Notes: generated by a model not told the origin, from the sequence alone. 64,000 bases of DNA from Pseudocitrobacter cyperus (GCF_039889165.1 NZ_JAYMYY010000001.1:1781017-1845016); one strand, 5' to 3'. Numbered from the stretch's first letter, positions 8,931 through 18,802 are shown. Translations and numbers: made by a program.

Positions 8931-9704
8931 ATGGGAATCGACATTCAGGCGCTGCTGACGCCATTAATGGCGCTGGTGCTGCCCTTTATTCGCATCCTCG
9001 CCTTCCTGCAGTTTGCGCCCGTTCTGGATAACAAGGCGTTTTCCCGTCGGGTAAAAATCGCTACTGCGCTGGCGCTGTCGGTGATTATTACGCCAATGCT
9101 GCCGAACAACGTCGTCCTGAGCGAACTGCTGTCGCTGCGCACCCTCCTGCTGATTGGCGAGCAACTGTTATGGGGCATTCTGTTTGCCAGCGCGCTGCAA
9201 CTGGTGTTTGTCACCCTGCAAACCGCCGGACACATTCTGTCGATGAATATGGGTCTGGGGATGGCGATGATGAATGACCCGATCAACGGCAACTCCACCA
9301 CCGTGATTTCGCAGATTATCTATGTCTTCTGCGGTCTGCTGTTTTTTATTATGGATGGGCATCTGCTGCTGGTGACGATTCTGTTTAAGGGTTTCAGCTA
9401 CTGGCCCATCGGCCAGGCTATCAACCAACCGACGCTGCTGCTTATCGCCCAGGGGCTGGGCTGGATCATGGCCTCCGCGACGCTTATCGCCCTGCCCACC
9501 ACCTTTGTGATGCTGATCGTGCAGGGCGGTTTTGGCCTGCTTAACCGCGTTTCGCCAACCTTAAACCTGTTCTCCCTTGGTTTTCCAATCAGCATGCTGT
9601 TCGGGCTGCTCTGTATTTCGATGCTGGTGACTAACATTCCCGATCACTATCTCAATCTGACCAATGAAATTCTGGCGAAGCTCGACGCCATAAGGGTGCA
9701 TTAA
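8931..9704 (+). CDS. lfiR: Flag-2 export gate protein LfiR (FliR family)
   Basis: Multi-spanning inner-membrane gate subunit that completes the FliP-Q-R pore. 257 aa, near the 261 aa of FliR, with several hydrophobic helices and the conserved NMGLGMAMMNDP and FGLLNRVSPTLNLFSLGFPI blocks. Its stop shares bases with the lfhB start (TAATG). Confidence 0.95.
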   Translation: MGIDIQALLTPLMALVLPFIRILAFLQFAPVLDNKAFSRRVKIATALALSVIITPMLPNNVVLSELLSLRTLLLIGEQLLWGILFASALQLVFVTLQTAGHILSMNMGLGMAMMNDPINGNSTTVISQIIYVFCGLLFFIMDGHLLLVTILFKGFSYWPIGQAINQPTLLLIAQGLGWIMASATLIALPTTFVMLIVQGGFGLLNRVSPTLNLFSLGFPISMLFGLLCISMLVTNIPDHYLNLTNEILAKLDAIRVH

Positions 9705-10840
9705 TGGCCTCCTCCAGCGGCGATAAAAGCGAAAAACCTACCGCAGGGAAACTGCGTAAAGCGCGCGATAAGGGGGATATTCCCCGTTCGAAAGACCTCA
9801 CCATGGCGGTGGGTCTGGTGGCGTCATTTTTCACCCTGGCCGCGTTCCTGCCCTACTATCGTCAGTTGATTGGCGAGTCGTTTATTGCCGTGGGCGAGAT
9901 GGGAGCGAAAATTGACGATCCCGGCGCTATCAATCAGTTTCTGCTGCTGAATGTCTGGATACTGATACGGTTTATCGCCACCCTGATACCGATCCCCGTC
10001 GCCTGCGTTATTGCAAGCCTGGTTCCCGGCGGCTGGATCTTTACGCCCTCAAAGTTGAAGCCAGATTTTAAAAAGCTGTCGCCAATAAGCGGCCTGAAGC
10101 GGATGTTCTCCGCCAGTCACTATACGGATGTCGGCAAGATGATGCTAAAATGCGGCATTATCCTCGCCGTTATCTACACGATGGTGCATGACTCCATGCA
10201 TGAGTTACTGCATCTTCAGCGCCTCTACTTACACCAGGCGATCACCCAAGGTTTCGCCATTTTTCATCACGTTGTGACCTGGTTCATTGCTGTTATCGTC
10301 ATTTTTGCCCTGCTCGATGTGCCACTGAGCAAGTTTATGTTCACGCGAAAAATGCGCATGACGAAACAGGAAGTGAAGGAAGAACATAAAAACAACGACG
10401 GCAACCCACAGATTAAGGGGCGAATCCGCCAGCTTCAGCGCCAGATGGCGATGGGGCAAATCAGCCGTACCGTTCCTGAAGCGGATGTGATTATCACCAA
10501 CCCGACCCACTACGCGGTAGCACTCAAATATGACCCACAGAAAGCGGAAGCGCCCTATATCGTGGCGAAAGGCATCGACGACGTCGCGCTGTGGATCCGT
10601 GAAGTCGGCTGCGCCAACAATATCGAAGTGGTGGAGTTTCCCCCCCTGGCGCGCGCGGTGTACTACACCACGCGCGTGAATCAGCAAATTCCGGCGCCGC
10701 TGTTCCGCGCCATCGCCCACGTTCTGACCTATGTGATGCAGTTGAAATCCTGGCGCGCAGGCAGCGTGGAGCAAAAACCCCGTTTGAACCGGCAGATAGC
10801 AATCCCTCAGGAGGTATTAAAAGCCAATGGCGAACAGTAA
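9704..10840 (+). CDS. lfhB: Flag-2 export switch protein LfhB (FlhB family)
   Basis: Substrate-specificity switch of the export apparatus. 378 aa: a short cytoplasmic N-terminus (EKPTAGKLRKARDKGDIPRS), four membrane helices, and a cytoplasmic domain with the autocleavage motif NPTH in VIITNPTHYAVALKY. Cleavage between N and P switches export from hook to filament substrates in known FlhB proteins. Starts on the lfiR stop and overlaps lfhA by 14 bp. Confidence 0.96.
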   Translation: MASSSGDKSEKPTAGKLRKARDKGDIPRSKDLTMAVGLVASFFTLAAFLPYYRQLIGESFIAVGEMGAKIDDPGAINQFLLLNVWILIRFIATLIPIPVACVIASLVPGGWIFTPSKLKPDFKKLSPISGLKRMFSASHYTDVGKMMLKCGIILAVIYTMVHDSMHELLHLQRLYLHQAITQGFAIFHHVVTWFIAVIVIFALLDVPLSKFMFTRKMRMTKQEVKEEHKNNDGNPQIKGRIRQLQRQMAMGQISRTVPEADVIITNPTHYAVALKYDPQKAEAPYIVAKGIDDVALWIREVGCANNIEVVEFPPLARAVYYTTRVNQQIPAPLFRAIAHVLTYVMQLKSWRAGSVEQKPRLNRQIAIPQEVLKANGEQ

Positions 10841-12923
10841 ATTGCGCAATGCGCTCGGCGTGATCCGTCAGGGGCACATCGGCGTACCAATCCTGCTTCT
10901 TTGCGTGCTGGCAATGGTGATTCTGCCGCTGTCGCCGTTGATGCTGGATATCTTCTTCACCTTCAACATCGTACTGGCGGTGATCGTGCTGCTGGTATCG
11001 GTCAACATGCAGCGTCCGCTCGATTTTGCCATCTTCCCGACGCTTTTGCTTATCACCACGTTGATGCGTTTGACCCTGAACGTCGCCTCTACGCGCGTGG
11101 TGTTGCTGCACGGCCATGAAGGCGAAGGCGCAGCCGGTAAGGTGATTGAAGCCTTTGGCCAGGTGGTGATTGGCGGCGACTTCGTCGTCGGCTTCGTGGT
11201 GTTTATCATCCTGATGATCATCAACTTTGTGGTGGTCACTAAAGGCGCTGAGCGTATCTCGGAAGTCTCCGCGCGCTTTACCCTTGATGCCCTGCCGGGT
11301 AAACAGATGGCGATCGACGCCGATCTGAATGCCGGTTTGATTAATCAGCAACAGGCGCGCGCCCGTCGTCAGGAAGTGGCGAAAGAGGCTGACTTCTACG
11401 GTTCAATGGACGGCGCGTCGAAGTTTGTTCGCGGCGACGCCATCGCCGGGATCATGGTGCTTATCATCAACGTGATCGGTGGGATCTGTATCGGTATCTT
11501 CAAATACGATCTCGATGCCGGTCACGCATTTCGTCAATATGTCCTGCTGACCATCGGTGATGGCCTGGTCGCGCAGATCCCCTCACTGCTGTTAGCTACC
11601 GCCGCGGCGATTATCGTCACCCGCGTCAGCGAAGGCACGGATGTCAGCGACGAAATCAAAACCCAGTTGTTGTCAAAACCGAAGGTGCTCTACACCGCCG
11701 CCTTCGTGATGTTTATTCTCGCCATCGTGCCGGGCATGCCGCACATCGCCTTCCTGAGCTTTACGGCCCTGCTGCTGTTCGCCGCCTGGCGACAGAGTAA
11801 AGTTGTTCAGCCCGCACAGCCCGAAAGCGAGATGGATGCGCTCTCTGAAGTTCTGGCTCCGGATGAGACGCAGGCAATCAGTTGGGACAGCATTCCGCTG
11901 GTCGAGCCCATCGGCCTGAACCTGGGCTACAAGCTGGTGACGATGGTGGATGATGCCAAAGGTAGCCCACTGTCGCAGCGTATCCGCGGCGTGCGGCAGG
12001 TGATTTCCGAACACTGCGGCGTGCTGCTGCCGGAAATTCGCGTGCGGGAAAACTTCCGCCTGAAACCCGCGCAATATGCGATACATATTAACGGTATTCG
12101 TACCGCGCTGGGGGAAGTGCATGCGGAAAAACTGATGGCGATCCCCGGTGCGGAACTCTACGGTGAGATCGACGGCGTGCTGGATACCGATCCCGCTTAC
12201 GGCATGGCCATTGTCTGGATCGACGCTGAACAAAAAGCCAAAGCGCTGAATCTGGGGTATCAGGTGGTGGACTGCGCAAGCGTCGTCGCCACCCACGTAA
12301 ACAAAGTCGCCCGTGAACATCTGCCGGATCTGTTTAACTACGACGATATCACGCATCTGCACGCCCGCCTGGCGCAGCAGGCGCCAAAACTGGCGGAGGA
12401 TCTGAATGCCGCGCTCAACTACAGTCAGTTGCTGCGCATCTATCGCCAGCTTCTGCTGGAACAGGTATCGCTGAAGGATATTGTCACCATCGCCTCGACG
12501 CTGCTGGAGAGCGCGGCGGTGACGAAAGACCCGGTACTGCTGACCTCAGATGTGCGTTTTGCGCTGCGTCGGGCAATCATCCACAACATCAACGCCGACC
12601 GTCCGCAACTGGTGGCATATACCATTGATAGCCAACTGGAGAATATGCTGCTGGGTGCGCTTAATCAGGCGCAGCAGGCGGGGAAAGTGGCGCTGGACAG
12701 CTTCCCGGTAGATCCGAATATTTTGACCCAGTTACAGAACACCATGCCGATGATCTACGAGCAGATGAAGGCGAAAAGTCTGCCGCCTCTGCTGTTGGTG
12801 ACACCGCAGTTGCGCCCGGTTATCTCACGTTATGGGCGGCTCTTTGCCCGCGGGCTGCATGTGCTTTCCTACAATGAAGTGCCGGATGATGCGGATTTGA
12901 ATGTGGTGGGCACGCTGGGGTAA
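10827..12923 (+). CDS. lfhA: Flag-2 export component LfhA (FlhA family)
   Basis: Large nonameric export-gate protein. 698 aa, about the FlhA length, with eight predicted helices in the first 330 residues. It carries the FHIPEP family signature region (RPLDFAIFPTLLLITTLMRL), the cytoplasmic FHIPEP loop (VARFTLDALPGKQMAIDADL-like) and a soluble C-terminal domain (LLPEIRVRENFRLKPAQYAI). Last gene of the rightward arm. E. coli K-12 keeps only a remnant of this gene from a lost Flag-2 cluster; here it is full length. Confidence 0.96.
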   Translation: MANSKLRNALGVIRQGHIGVPILLLCVLAMVILPLSPLMLDIFFTFNIVLAVIVLLVSVNMQRPLDFAIFPTLLLITTLMRLTLNVASTRVVLLHGHEGEGAAGKVIEAFGQVVIGGDFVVGFVVFIILMIINFVVVTKGAERISEVSARFTLDALPGKQMAIDADLNAGLINQQQARARRQEVAKEADFYGSMDGASKFVRGDAIAGIMVLIINVIGGICIGIFKYDLDAGHAFRQYVLLTIGDGLVAQIPSLLLATAAAIIVTRVSEGTDVSDEIKTQLLSKPKVLYTAAFVMFILAIVPGMPHIAFLSFTALLLFAAWRQSKVVQPAQPESEMDALSEVLAPDETQAISWDSIPLVEPIGLNLGYKLVTMVDDAKGSPLSQRIRGVRQVISEHCGVLLPEIRVRENFRLKPAQYAIHINGIRTALGEVHAEKLMAIPGAELYGEIDGVLDTDPAYGMAIVWIDAEQKAKALNLGYQVVDCASVVATHVNKVAREHLPDLFNYDDITHLHARLAQQAPKLAEDLNAALNYSQLLRIYRQLLLEQVSLKDIVTIASTLLESAAVTKDPVLLTSDVRFALRRAIIHNINADRPQLVAYTIDSQLENMLLGALNQAQQAGKVALDSFPVDPNILTQLQNTMPMIYEQMKAKSLPPLLLVTPQLRPVISRYGRLFARGLHVLSYNEVPDDADLNVVGTLG

Positions 12924-12936
12924 TCCTGGTACTCGC

Positions 12937-12962
12937 GCCCGGTAACGCTGCGCTTACCGGGC
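12937..12962. repeat. REP-like palindrome / terminator after lfhA
   Basis: Perfect 9-bp inverted repeat (GCCCGGTAA / TTACCGGGC) with an 8-bp loop between the convergent lfhA and lprI-like genes. Composition and placement match enterobacterial REP units; it could also terminate transcription from both sides, though no strong T-run follows. Confidence 0.6.
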
Positions 12963-12986
12963 CTGTTCTTTACTGTGGCTCAGGGG

Positions 12987-13976
12987 CTACTTATCCATAA
13001 ACCGGAGCTTCCACCCGGCTATGGTGCGCGGCATGGTGCGCAAGTCATTCCCTTTGGTACTGAAATAGCTCAGTACCAGTTTGCCGTTTTTATCCGGCGC
13101 GACCCGTGCCGCCCAGATATCGCTTTTGGTGTACATCACAATAGCCGTCTGACGATTGGCCGCGCCGCGTACCCACATGGAGACAACCGTCGCTCCAATA
13201 TTATCGATATCATCCTGATAAATATAAACATTCGCCGTATCAACAAACTTTTGATAATCGTCGCCGACCAGCACGCGGAATCGTTCATCCATCTTCGGGT
13301 CGGCGAAAACCGCCAGCGACAACAGGGTCGCTTTTGGCCGCGGGTCGGTATCGGAGCGCATATAGCGGCCATCAATAAATGCCCCGCTCGGCATCGAAAG
13401 CCCACAGCTCCAGTCGGCGTTGCTGAATACCTGAATCGCACCGCTTTTGCGTGGAATAAACAACAGGCGGCAGTTACTGGTGTCGGCAATGCGTTCAACC
13501 AACGCCATACCATATATTTTGCGGGCTTCTGCGGTGAACTCGTCTTTATTCAGCCCTGACCATACGCGTATATCCGTGGTAACTGACCACTCCGCACTAC
13601 GGCTGAACTGAATGGTGCCGCCGCTCATATTGGACACGCTGGTATTCCACCAGCGCCCTTCCCAGTCGAAATCCGTTGCAACGTCAGAAATGGTGCTAAT
13701 ACCTTCGTAATAGGCGCGTTCAATGCAGTTATCGGTGGTGCAATTTTCCAGCGACGCTTCCCATTCGGCGTAGCGCTGTTGAACATCGCGGGCATTGCCT
13801 CTTACCAGCATAGTGCGATAAATGACGCTCATCGTGCTGTCCAGCCAGTGCAGGTTATCGTTGCTACAAATGGTATTTTCCAGCGGCGTCGACGCGCGCA
13901 GACAGTTCACCGCAAAGGCGCTGGTAGAAAAAAACGTAAGGGTCAGCAATAAGCAATTAATCGCACGACTAATCAT
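12987..13976 (-). CDS. Secreted protein with LprI-like (DUF1311-type) N-terminal domain
   Basis: 329 aa with a cleavable signal peptide (MISRAINCLLLTLTFFSTSA) followed by a Cys-containing four-helix region (VNCLRASTPLENTICSNDNL; LENCTTDNCIERAYY) that looks like the lysozyme-inhibitor LprI-type domain. The remaining 230 residues are unrecognised and beta-rich. It is probably periplasmic. Convergent with lfhA and monocistronic; the function of this longer version is unknown to me. Confidence 0.7.
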   Translation of the reverse strand: MISRAINCLLLTLTFFSTSAFAVNCLRASTPLENTICSNDNLHWLDSTMSVIYRTMLVRGNARDVQQRYAEWEASLENCTTDNCIERAYYEGISTISDVATDFDWEGRWWNTSVSNMSGGTIQFSRSAEWSVTTDIRVWSGLNKDEFTAEARKIYGMALVERIADTSNCRLLFIPRKSGAIQVFSNADWSCGLSMPSGAFIDGRYMRSDTDPRPKATLLSLAVFADPKMDERFRVLVGDDYQKFVDTANVYIYQDDIDNIGATVVSMWVRGAANRQTAIVMYTKSDIWAARVAPDKNGKLVLSYFSTKGNDLRTMPRTIAGWKLRFMDK

Positions 13977-14144
13977 TTTGTGTGTTCTTTAACCAAAAAG
14001 GTCGGTCATTTTGGCGAATACCGCATTTATTTGCAATAAGTCACATATATTAATTTATCAGACAAATAGAAATATCAGTCATTTAAGTCCTCCCTTCCCT
14101 TTACCGCTTATTGAAGTATGTACTTTTTATTGGAACGTTATGTT

Positions 14145-14402
14145 ATGAAAATTGATAGTAGTAATTACACGCTTTCGGTACTTTCTGCCACGCTTCAACA
14201 AGATGATACTCACCGCAAACCACTCGGCATCATACGAAACAGCGGCCAGTCCAGCCCACAAAGCGGTTACTGGCAACTTTCCAGCGAGGCGATTTCCGCC
14301 GTCGTTAATTTAAATAAAGGTGAGATGATGCCTTATTATCAGGGAAAGCCGGTTCAATGGACGTTGATAGAATATGATATGAGTAAAGAGATGGAGATTT
14401 AA
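14145..14402 (+). CDS. Small protein of unknown function (85 aa)
   Basis: Start set at the ATG at 14145, preceded by GGAA about 10 bases upstream; an in-frame ATG at 14118 would add nine residues. No signal peptide, membrane segment or family motif is recognised. The product is polar, with an acidic end (YDMSKEMEI). It stands alone between a divergent secreted-protein gene and a convergent transporter, with a hairpin terminator just downstream, so it is plausibly a real single-gene unit. Confidence 0.55.
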   Translation: MKIDSSNYTLSVLSATLQQDDTHRKPLGIIRNSGQSSPQSGYWQLSSEAISAVVNLNKGEMMPYYQGKPVQWTLIEYDMSKEMEI

Positions 14403-14450
14403 TTGCTGCCGGCCAGAGATTGCGTTTTCAGGCATCGCTAAGATTTTACG

Positions 14451-14485
14451 CAAAAAAAACCGGCACATTACGCGCCGGTCTTTTC
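14451..14485. terminator. Bidirectional intrinsic terminator
   Basis: Hairpin ACCGGC / GCCGGT flanked by an A8 run on the left and CTTTTC on the right, between two convergent genes. It can serve both strands. Confidence 0.75.
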
Positions 14486-14497
14486 TGAGCCTATTTA

Positions 14498-16051
14498 TCA
14501 GGCATTCGTTACGGTTTTTTGCTCGTTTGGCGCCTGCGCGTTCGCCAGCATACGACGTACCGGCACAATCAGCACCATCAGTACCGCCGCACAAATCAGC
14601 AGCGCAATTGAGCAACGTGCAAAGAGGTCTGGCAGCATGTCGAGCTGGTCGGCCTTCACATGGCCGCCAATCAGGCCCGCCGCGAGATTACCCAGCGCGC
14701 TGGCGCAGAACCACAGTCCCATCATCTGACCACGCATTCTTTCCGGTGCCAGCAGGGTCATGGTCGCCAGTCCAATTGGGCTCAGGCAAAGTTCGCCCAG
14801 CGTCAGCATCAGAATGCTGCCCACCAGCCAGAACGGCGATACGCCTGCGCCACCGTTGCTCAGTACGTTTTGCGCGGCCAGCATCATCAGGCCAAAGCCC
14901 GCAGCCGCACACAGAATACCAATCACAAACTTGGTGATACTGCCTGGACGGATGTTTTTGCGCGCCAGCATCGGCCACGCCCAGCTAAATACCGGGGCCA
15001 GCAGGATGATGAACAGGGCATTGATTGACTGGAACCACACGGCTGGGATCTCAAAATCGCCGATCATGCGGTTGGTGTAGTCGTTGGCAAACAGGTTGAA
15101 CGAGGTCGGTTTCTGCTCAAAGGCAGACCAGAAGAAGGCGGCGGAGACCAGCAGGATAAAGCACACCAGCAAACGCGCGCGCTCTTTACGGTTCAGGCCG
15201 GCAAAGACGAACAGATAGATAAAGTAGAGTGCGACCGATGCCGCAATGACATACACCAGCACGCTGGCGACCGCCACCGGGTTAATCACAATGACGCCCT
15301 GCGCAATCAGCGTGATGATGATCGCCACGCCAACAGCCAGCGCCAGCAGCCACGCCCCGACGCCATTTTTCTTCGCGACAGGATTATTCCAGGTGGAATC
15401 GAGCCCCACTTCGCTGTCATAACGTTTCATCGACGGAACAGCAAAGACGCGGAAAATGATCAACGCGACCAGCATTCCGATACCGCCAATACCGAAGCCC
15501 CAGTGCCAGCCATGAGATTTTATCAGCCAGCCGGAAATCAACGGCGCGATGAACGAGCCCATGTTGATGCCCATATAAAACAGCGAGAAACCGCCGTCAC
15601 GACGGGCATCGCCCTTTTTATACAGCGTACCGACCATCACTGAGATACAGGTCTTGAACAGGCCGGAACCCAGCACGATGAACATCAGGCCGATAAAGAA
15701 CAGGTTGTCGCCCATAAATGCTGACAGCGCGATAGATAAATGACCAAGCGCAATCAGAATGGAACCGTACCAGACTGCTTTTTGCTGGCCGAGCCAGTTA
15801 TCCGCCAGCCAGCCACCCGGCAGCGCTGCCAGATACATCGTACCGGCAAAAATCCCCACAATCGCCGAGGCGTTTTCACGCGCCAGCCCCATCCCGCCGT
15901 CGTACACCGTCGCCGCCATAAACAGGATCAGTAGCGGACGAATGCCGTAAAACGAAAACCGCTCCCACATCTCCGTAAAGAAGAGTGAGCCGAGCGGATA
16001 AGGATGGCCGAAGAACGTTCGGCTTTCGGTGTTATTCACAGAGGAACGCAT
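14498..16051 (-). CDS. Proton-dependent oligopeptide transporter (POT/PTR2 family)
   Basis: Inner-membrane symporter for di- and tripeptides. 517 aa from the ATG at 16051, which has GGGAG five bases upstream; a TTG at 16063 is less likely. The proton-coupling ExxER motif is present (TEMWERFSFYG), as is the second family signature (FYMGINMGSFIAPLISG), with 12-14 hydrophobic helices. It differs enough from the E. coli DtpA-D proteins as I recall them that I give no symbol. Monocistronic, with its own terminator. Confidence 0.9.
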   Translation of the reverse strand: MRSSVNNTESRTFFGHPYPLGSLFFTEMWERFSFYGIRPLLILFMAATVYDGGMGLARENASAIVGIFAGTMYLAALPGGWLADNWLGQQKAVWYGSILIALGHLSIALSAFMGDNLFFIGLMFIVLGSGLFKTCISVMVGTLYKKGDARRDGGFSLFYMGINMGSFIAPLISGWLIKSHGWHWGFGIGGIGMLVALIIFRVFAVPSMKRYDSEVGLDSTWNNPVAKKNGVGAWLLALAVGVAIIITLIAQGVIVINPVAVASVLVYVIAASVALYFIYLFVFAGLNRKERARLLVCFILLVSAAFFWSAFEQKPTSFNLFANDYTNRMIGDFEIPAVWFQSINALFIILLAPVFSWAWPMLARKNIRPGSITKFVIGILCAAAGFGLMMLAAQNVLSNGGAGVSPFWLVGSILMLTLGELCLSPIGLATMTLLAPERMRGQMMGLWFCASALGNLAAGLIGGHVKADQLDMLPDLFARCSIALLICAAVLMVLIVPVRRMLANAQAPNEQKTVTNA

Positions 16052-16518
16052 AGATTCTCCCAAAGAGGTGTGTCGTCATGCTTGCAAGCGCCAGATGCAT
16101 GCCAGCCTTTTATCTGGCGGGCTGGTTCTTTACATAAGGCAAAATATTATTTAACCATTTAGCAACCGGATACTAATTTTGTCCGGTTGAGAACACAAAA
16201 CTTTAAGATAAAAAGTCGACAACTGTCTAGTTTTACATATTTTATGCCAGTATTAACTTAAGGGGGATTGACATTGGTTAGTGAAAAGAAGGGTTCGGAG
16301 GGGTAATGTTTTTCAGTTAAGCGCGAAATTCCGTTCACTTTATGTTTTGCTGAACATGAAACATCTGCGCCAGTGAACGGGCAAAGATCAACTCAGATCA
16401 TCCATTTTCACTTTTCGCGTGTAAGTCCTGTCTGTTTTAACGGCTTTTTCCTCCTCTTCCCGCCCCCTATCCTTCCGCTCGTTCCCTAACAAACTCTCCC
16501 ATTACAGGCAGGAAAGAG
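16052..16518. promoter_or_regulatory. Divergent intergenic region, peptide transporter / royal-jelly-like gene
   Basis: 467 bp with promoters for both flanking genes inferred from position. A hairpin-prone stretch (GCCAGAT ... ATCTGGC, about 16090-16118) lies in the transporter leader. The part near 16519 is GC-moderate and ends in AGGAAAGAG ahead of the ATG. No ORF is supported. Confidence 0.4.
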
Positions 16519-17709
16519 ATGAACACCGTTAAAACACGTAAAACCCTTATCGCGCTGGCAATAGCATTTGCCGCGGCAACGTCCCCGTTTAGCGCCATCG
16601 CTGCACAGCCGGCTTCGCTGACGCAACTGCCAGCCGACCGGGCCATCGGGCAGCCTGAAGTTGTGGCAACCTTTACAGGTGCCATGCCTACGGGCGTCAC
16701 CGTGACAGAGACCGGGCGTATTTTTGTTAATTTCCCGCGCTGGGGAGATGATGTTCCCTTTACCGTCGCCGAAGTTAAGGGTGGTAAAGTCGTGCCATAT
16801 CCAGATTTGGCCGTCAACAAAGCCGATAGCGCCCATCCCGGCGACCATTTTTTGAGCGTACAGAGCGTGGTGGCGGATGGTCAGGGAAAACTCTGGGTGC
16901 TTGATACCGCGGCCCCCGGTTTTTCCAAACCCGTCGAAGGTGGCGCAAAGCTGGTCGCTATCGATTTGAAAAGCAATAAAATTGTCAAAACGATCGTCAT
17001 GCCTTCGGACGTCATTCTGCCCGCAACCTACATTAATGATGTGCGTTTTGATTACCGGGCAGGGAAAGCGGGCGTCGCCTACATTACCGACTCTTCACTG
17101 TCTGGCATCGGCGGGATTATCATTGTTGACCTTGATTCCGGCAACGCGGTACGTCGCTTAACCGGCGATCGCTCGACATCGGCAGAAAAAGGATTCGTTC
17201 CCGTCGTTGAGGGAGAAACGCTGCTTCAGCGTCATGCGGACGGTACAACTGCCCCCTTTAGCGTCGCGTCGGATGGTATTGCACTCTCACCTGACGGTAA
17301 GACTCTTTACTACTGCCCGCTCTCCAGCCGTCATCTGTATTCCATCTCCACGGAGATGCTGCGTGACCCTGCCGTTAGCGAGGCTGAACTCTCCGCCGCG
17401 GTAAAAGACCTGGGGGAGAAAGGGGCGTCCGATGGACTGGAAGCTGATGCCACGGGTGCAGTATATGCCGGGGATTATGAGCGCAATGCCATTCGCAAAA
17501 TGGATAAAGACGGAAACTGGCAAACCATCGCGCACGGCCCGCAGATCCTGTGGCCGGATACGCTGTCCGTAGGGCATGACGGCTATCTCTATTTCACGGC
17601 GAACCAGTTGCATCGTCAGCCAGGCTTCCACAAAGGCAAAGATATGCGCCAGAAACCTTATTCGCTGCTGCGGATAAAAATTGATGCCGCGCCGGTCAGT
17701 ACACATTAA
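16519..17709 (+). CDS. Secreted major-royal-jelly / Yellow-like beta-propeller protein
   Basis: 396 aa with a clear signal peptide (LIALAIAFAAATSPFSAIAA), so it is exported. The mature part matches the MRJP/Yellow (dopachrome-conversion-like) propeller family related to SMP-30. The recognisable blocks are GVTVTETGRIFVNFPRWGD, LWVLDTAAPG, YINDVRFD, AYITDSSLSGIGGIIIVDLD, GIALSPDGKTLYYCPLSSR and the DTLSVGHDGYLYFTANQL ending. Bacterial members are of unclear substrate; sugar-lactone or quinone-type chemistry is only a guess. Good ribosome-binding site (AGGAAAGAG); monocistronic with a downstream terminator. Confidence 0.85.
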   Translation: MNTVKTRKTLIALAIAFAAATSPFSAIAAQPASLTQLPADRAIGQPEVVATFTGAMPTGVTVTETGRIFVNFPRWGDDVPFTVAEVKGGKVVPYPDLAVNKADSAHPGDHFLSVQSVVADGQGKLWVLDTAAPGFSKPVEGGAKLVAIDLKSNKIVKTIVMPSDVILPATYINDVRFDYRAGKAGVAYITDSSLSGIGGIIIVDLDSGNAVRRLTGDRSTSAEKGFVPVVEGETLLQRHADGTTAPFSVASDGIALSPDGKTLYYCPLSSRHLYSISTEMLRDPAVSEAELSAAVKDLGEKGASDGLEADATGAVYAGDYERNAIRKMDKDGNWQTIAHGPQILWPDTLSVGHDGYLYFTANQLHRQPGFHKGKDMRQKPYSLLRIKIDAAPVSTH

Positions 17710-17716
17710 TCATTTT

Positions 17717-17737
17717 TAGCCCCTCAATGAGGGGCTA
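17717..17737. terminator. Intrinsic terminator hairpin
   Basis: Perfect palindrome TAGCCCCTCA / TGAGGGGCTA eight bases after the stop codon of the royal-jelly-like gene, preceded by a T5 run and followed by AAAC, so it may act on both strands. Confidence 0.7.
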
Positions 17738-17880
17738 AACATTTCCCGCCAGACAAAGAAAAATCTCAAATAACTATCTGCTGAAACGATTTCGTATAGG
17801 CTTAATAGTTCATGATATTCATGTCACTGCCATTAAGGAAACCATTCACGGCGAATAGCTTTTATAGCGAGGAGATATTT

Positions 17881-18765
17881 ATGGCCGATCGCGACACACT
17901 GAACCCGCAATTTCCACGTCCCCCTTTCCAGACGCAAACCCAGCAACCACCGGGGCTGGATTCCAGAATGATCCCCGAGCCCGATCATGGTGAAAAAAGC
18001 TACCGTGGAAGTGGACGGCTGAAAGGCAAATGCGCATTAATCACCGGTGGCGATTCAGGTATCGGCCGGGCCGTTGCTATTGCCTACGCCCTCGAAGGTG
18101 CGAATGTCGCCATTAACTATCTGCCGGAAGAAGAATCAGACGCCAAAAGCGTAATAGAGGTGATGAAGGCGGAAGGTGTAAAAGCCGTGGCGATCCCGGG
18201 CGACCTGCGAGATGAAGATTTCTGCCATTCACTGATTGAACAGACGGTTGAGCAGTTGGGGAAACTGGATATTCTGGTCAACAACGCCGGGCGGCAGCAA
18301 TATTGCGAGTCGCTGGAAGATCTCACCACCGAGGCCTTTGACGCGACATTTAAAACCAACGTCTATGCCGCCTTTTGGCTGACCAAAGCCGCACTTCGTC
18401 ATCTGAAGGCGGGCGCTTCTGTCATCAACACCACCTCAGTCCAGGCGTTCAAACCCAGCCCGATTCTGGTTGATTATGCGCAAACCAAAGCGTGTCTGGT
18501 GGCGTTAACCAAATCACTGGCAAAACAGCTTGGGCCGCGAGGTATTCGGGTCAACGCGGTAGCACCAGGGCCTTACTGGAGCGTGCTGCAAACCAGCGGC
18601 GGGCAGCCGCAGGAAAAAGTAGAGCAGTTCGGCGCAGACTCTCCACTGGGTCGTCCGGGCCAACCGGTGGAGATTGCCCCGCTGTATGTGCTGTTTGCCT
18701 CCGATGAGTGTTCATATGCGTCCGGGCAGGTATGGTGTTCGGATGGCGGAACCGGGACACTGTAA
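17881..18765 (+). CDS. yghA: Short-chain dehydrogenase/reductase, YghA-like
   Basis: NAD(P)-dependent SDR-family oxidoreductase. The ATG at 17881 has a strong GAGGAG site and yields 294 aa, the length of E. coli YghA. The Rossmann motif is ALITGGDSGIGRAVA, the NNAG motif follows (ILVNNAGRQ), and the active-site YxxxK reads DYAQTKA with the upstream catalytic Ser region INTTSVQ. The proline-rich N-terminus (FPRPPFQTQTQQPPGLDSRM) is typical of this subfamily. E. coli YghA is a general aldehyde reductase; the substrate here is inferred from that. Single gene. Confidence 0.88.
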   Translation: MADRDTLNPQFPRPPFQTQTQQPPGLDSRMIPEPDHGEKSYRGSGRLKGKCALITGGDSGIGRAVAIAYALEGANVAINYLPEEESDAKSVIEVMKAEGVKAVAIPGDLRDEDFCHSLIEQTVEQLGKLDILVNNAGRQQYCESLEDLTTEAFDATFKTNVYAAFWLTKAALRHLKAGASVINTTSVQAFKPSPILVDYAQTKACLVALTKSLAKQLGPRGIRVNAVAPGPYWSVLQTSGGQPQEKVEQFGADSPLGRPGQPVEIAPLYVLFASDECSYASGQVWCSDGGTGTL

Positions 18766-18770
18766 TTGCA

Positions 18771-18794
18771 AAGGGCGATAATTCGCCCTTTTTT
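18771..18794 (+). terminator. Intrinsic terminator after yghA-like gene
   Basis: Stem AAGGGCGA / TCGCCCTT with a TAAT loop and a T6 tract, directly between the convergent yghA-like and arsC genes. Confidence 0.85.
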
Positions 18795-18802
18795 GATATA
18801 CC

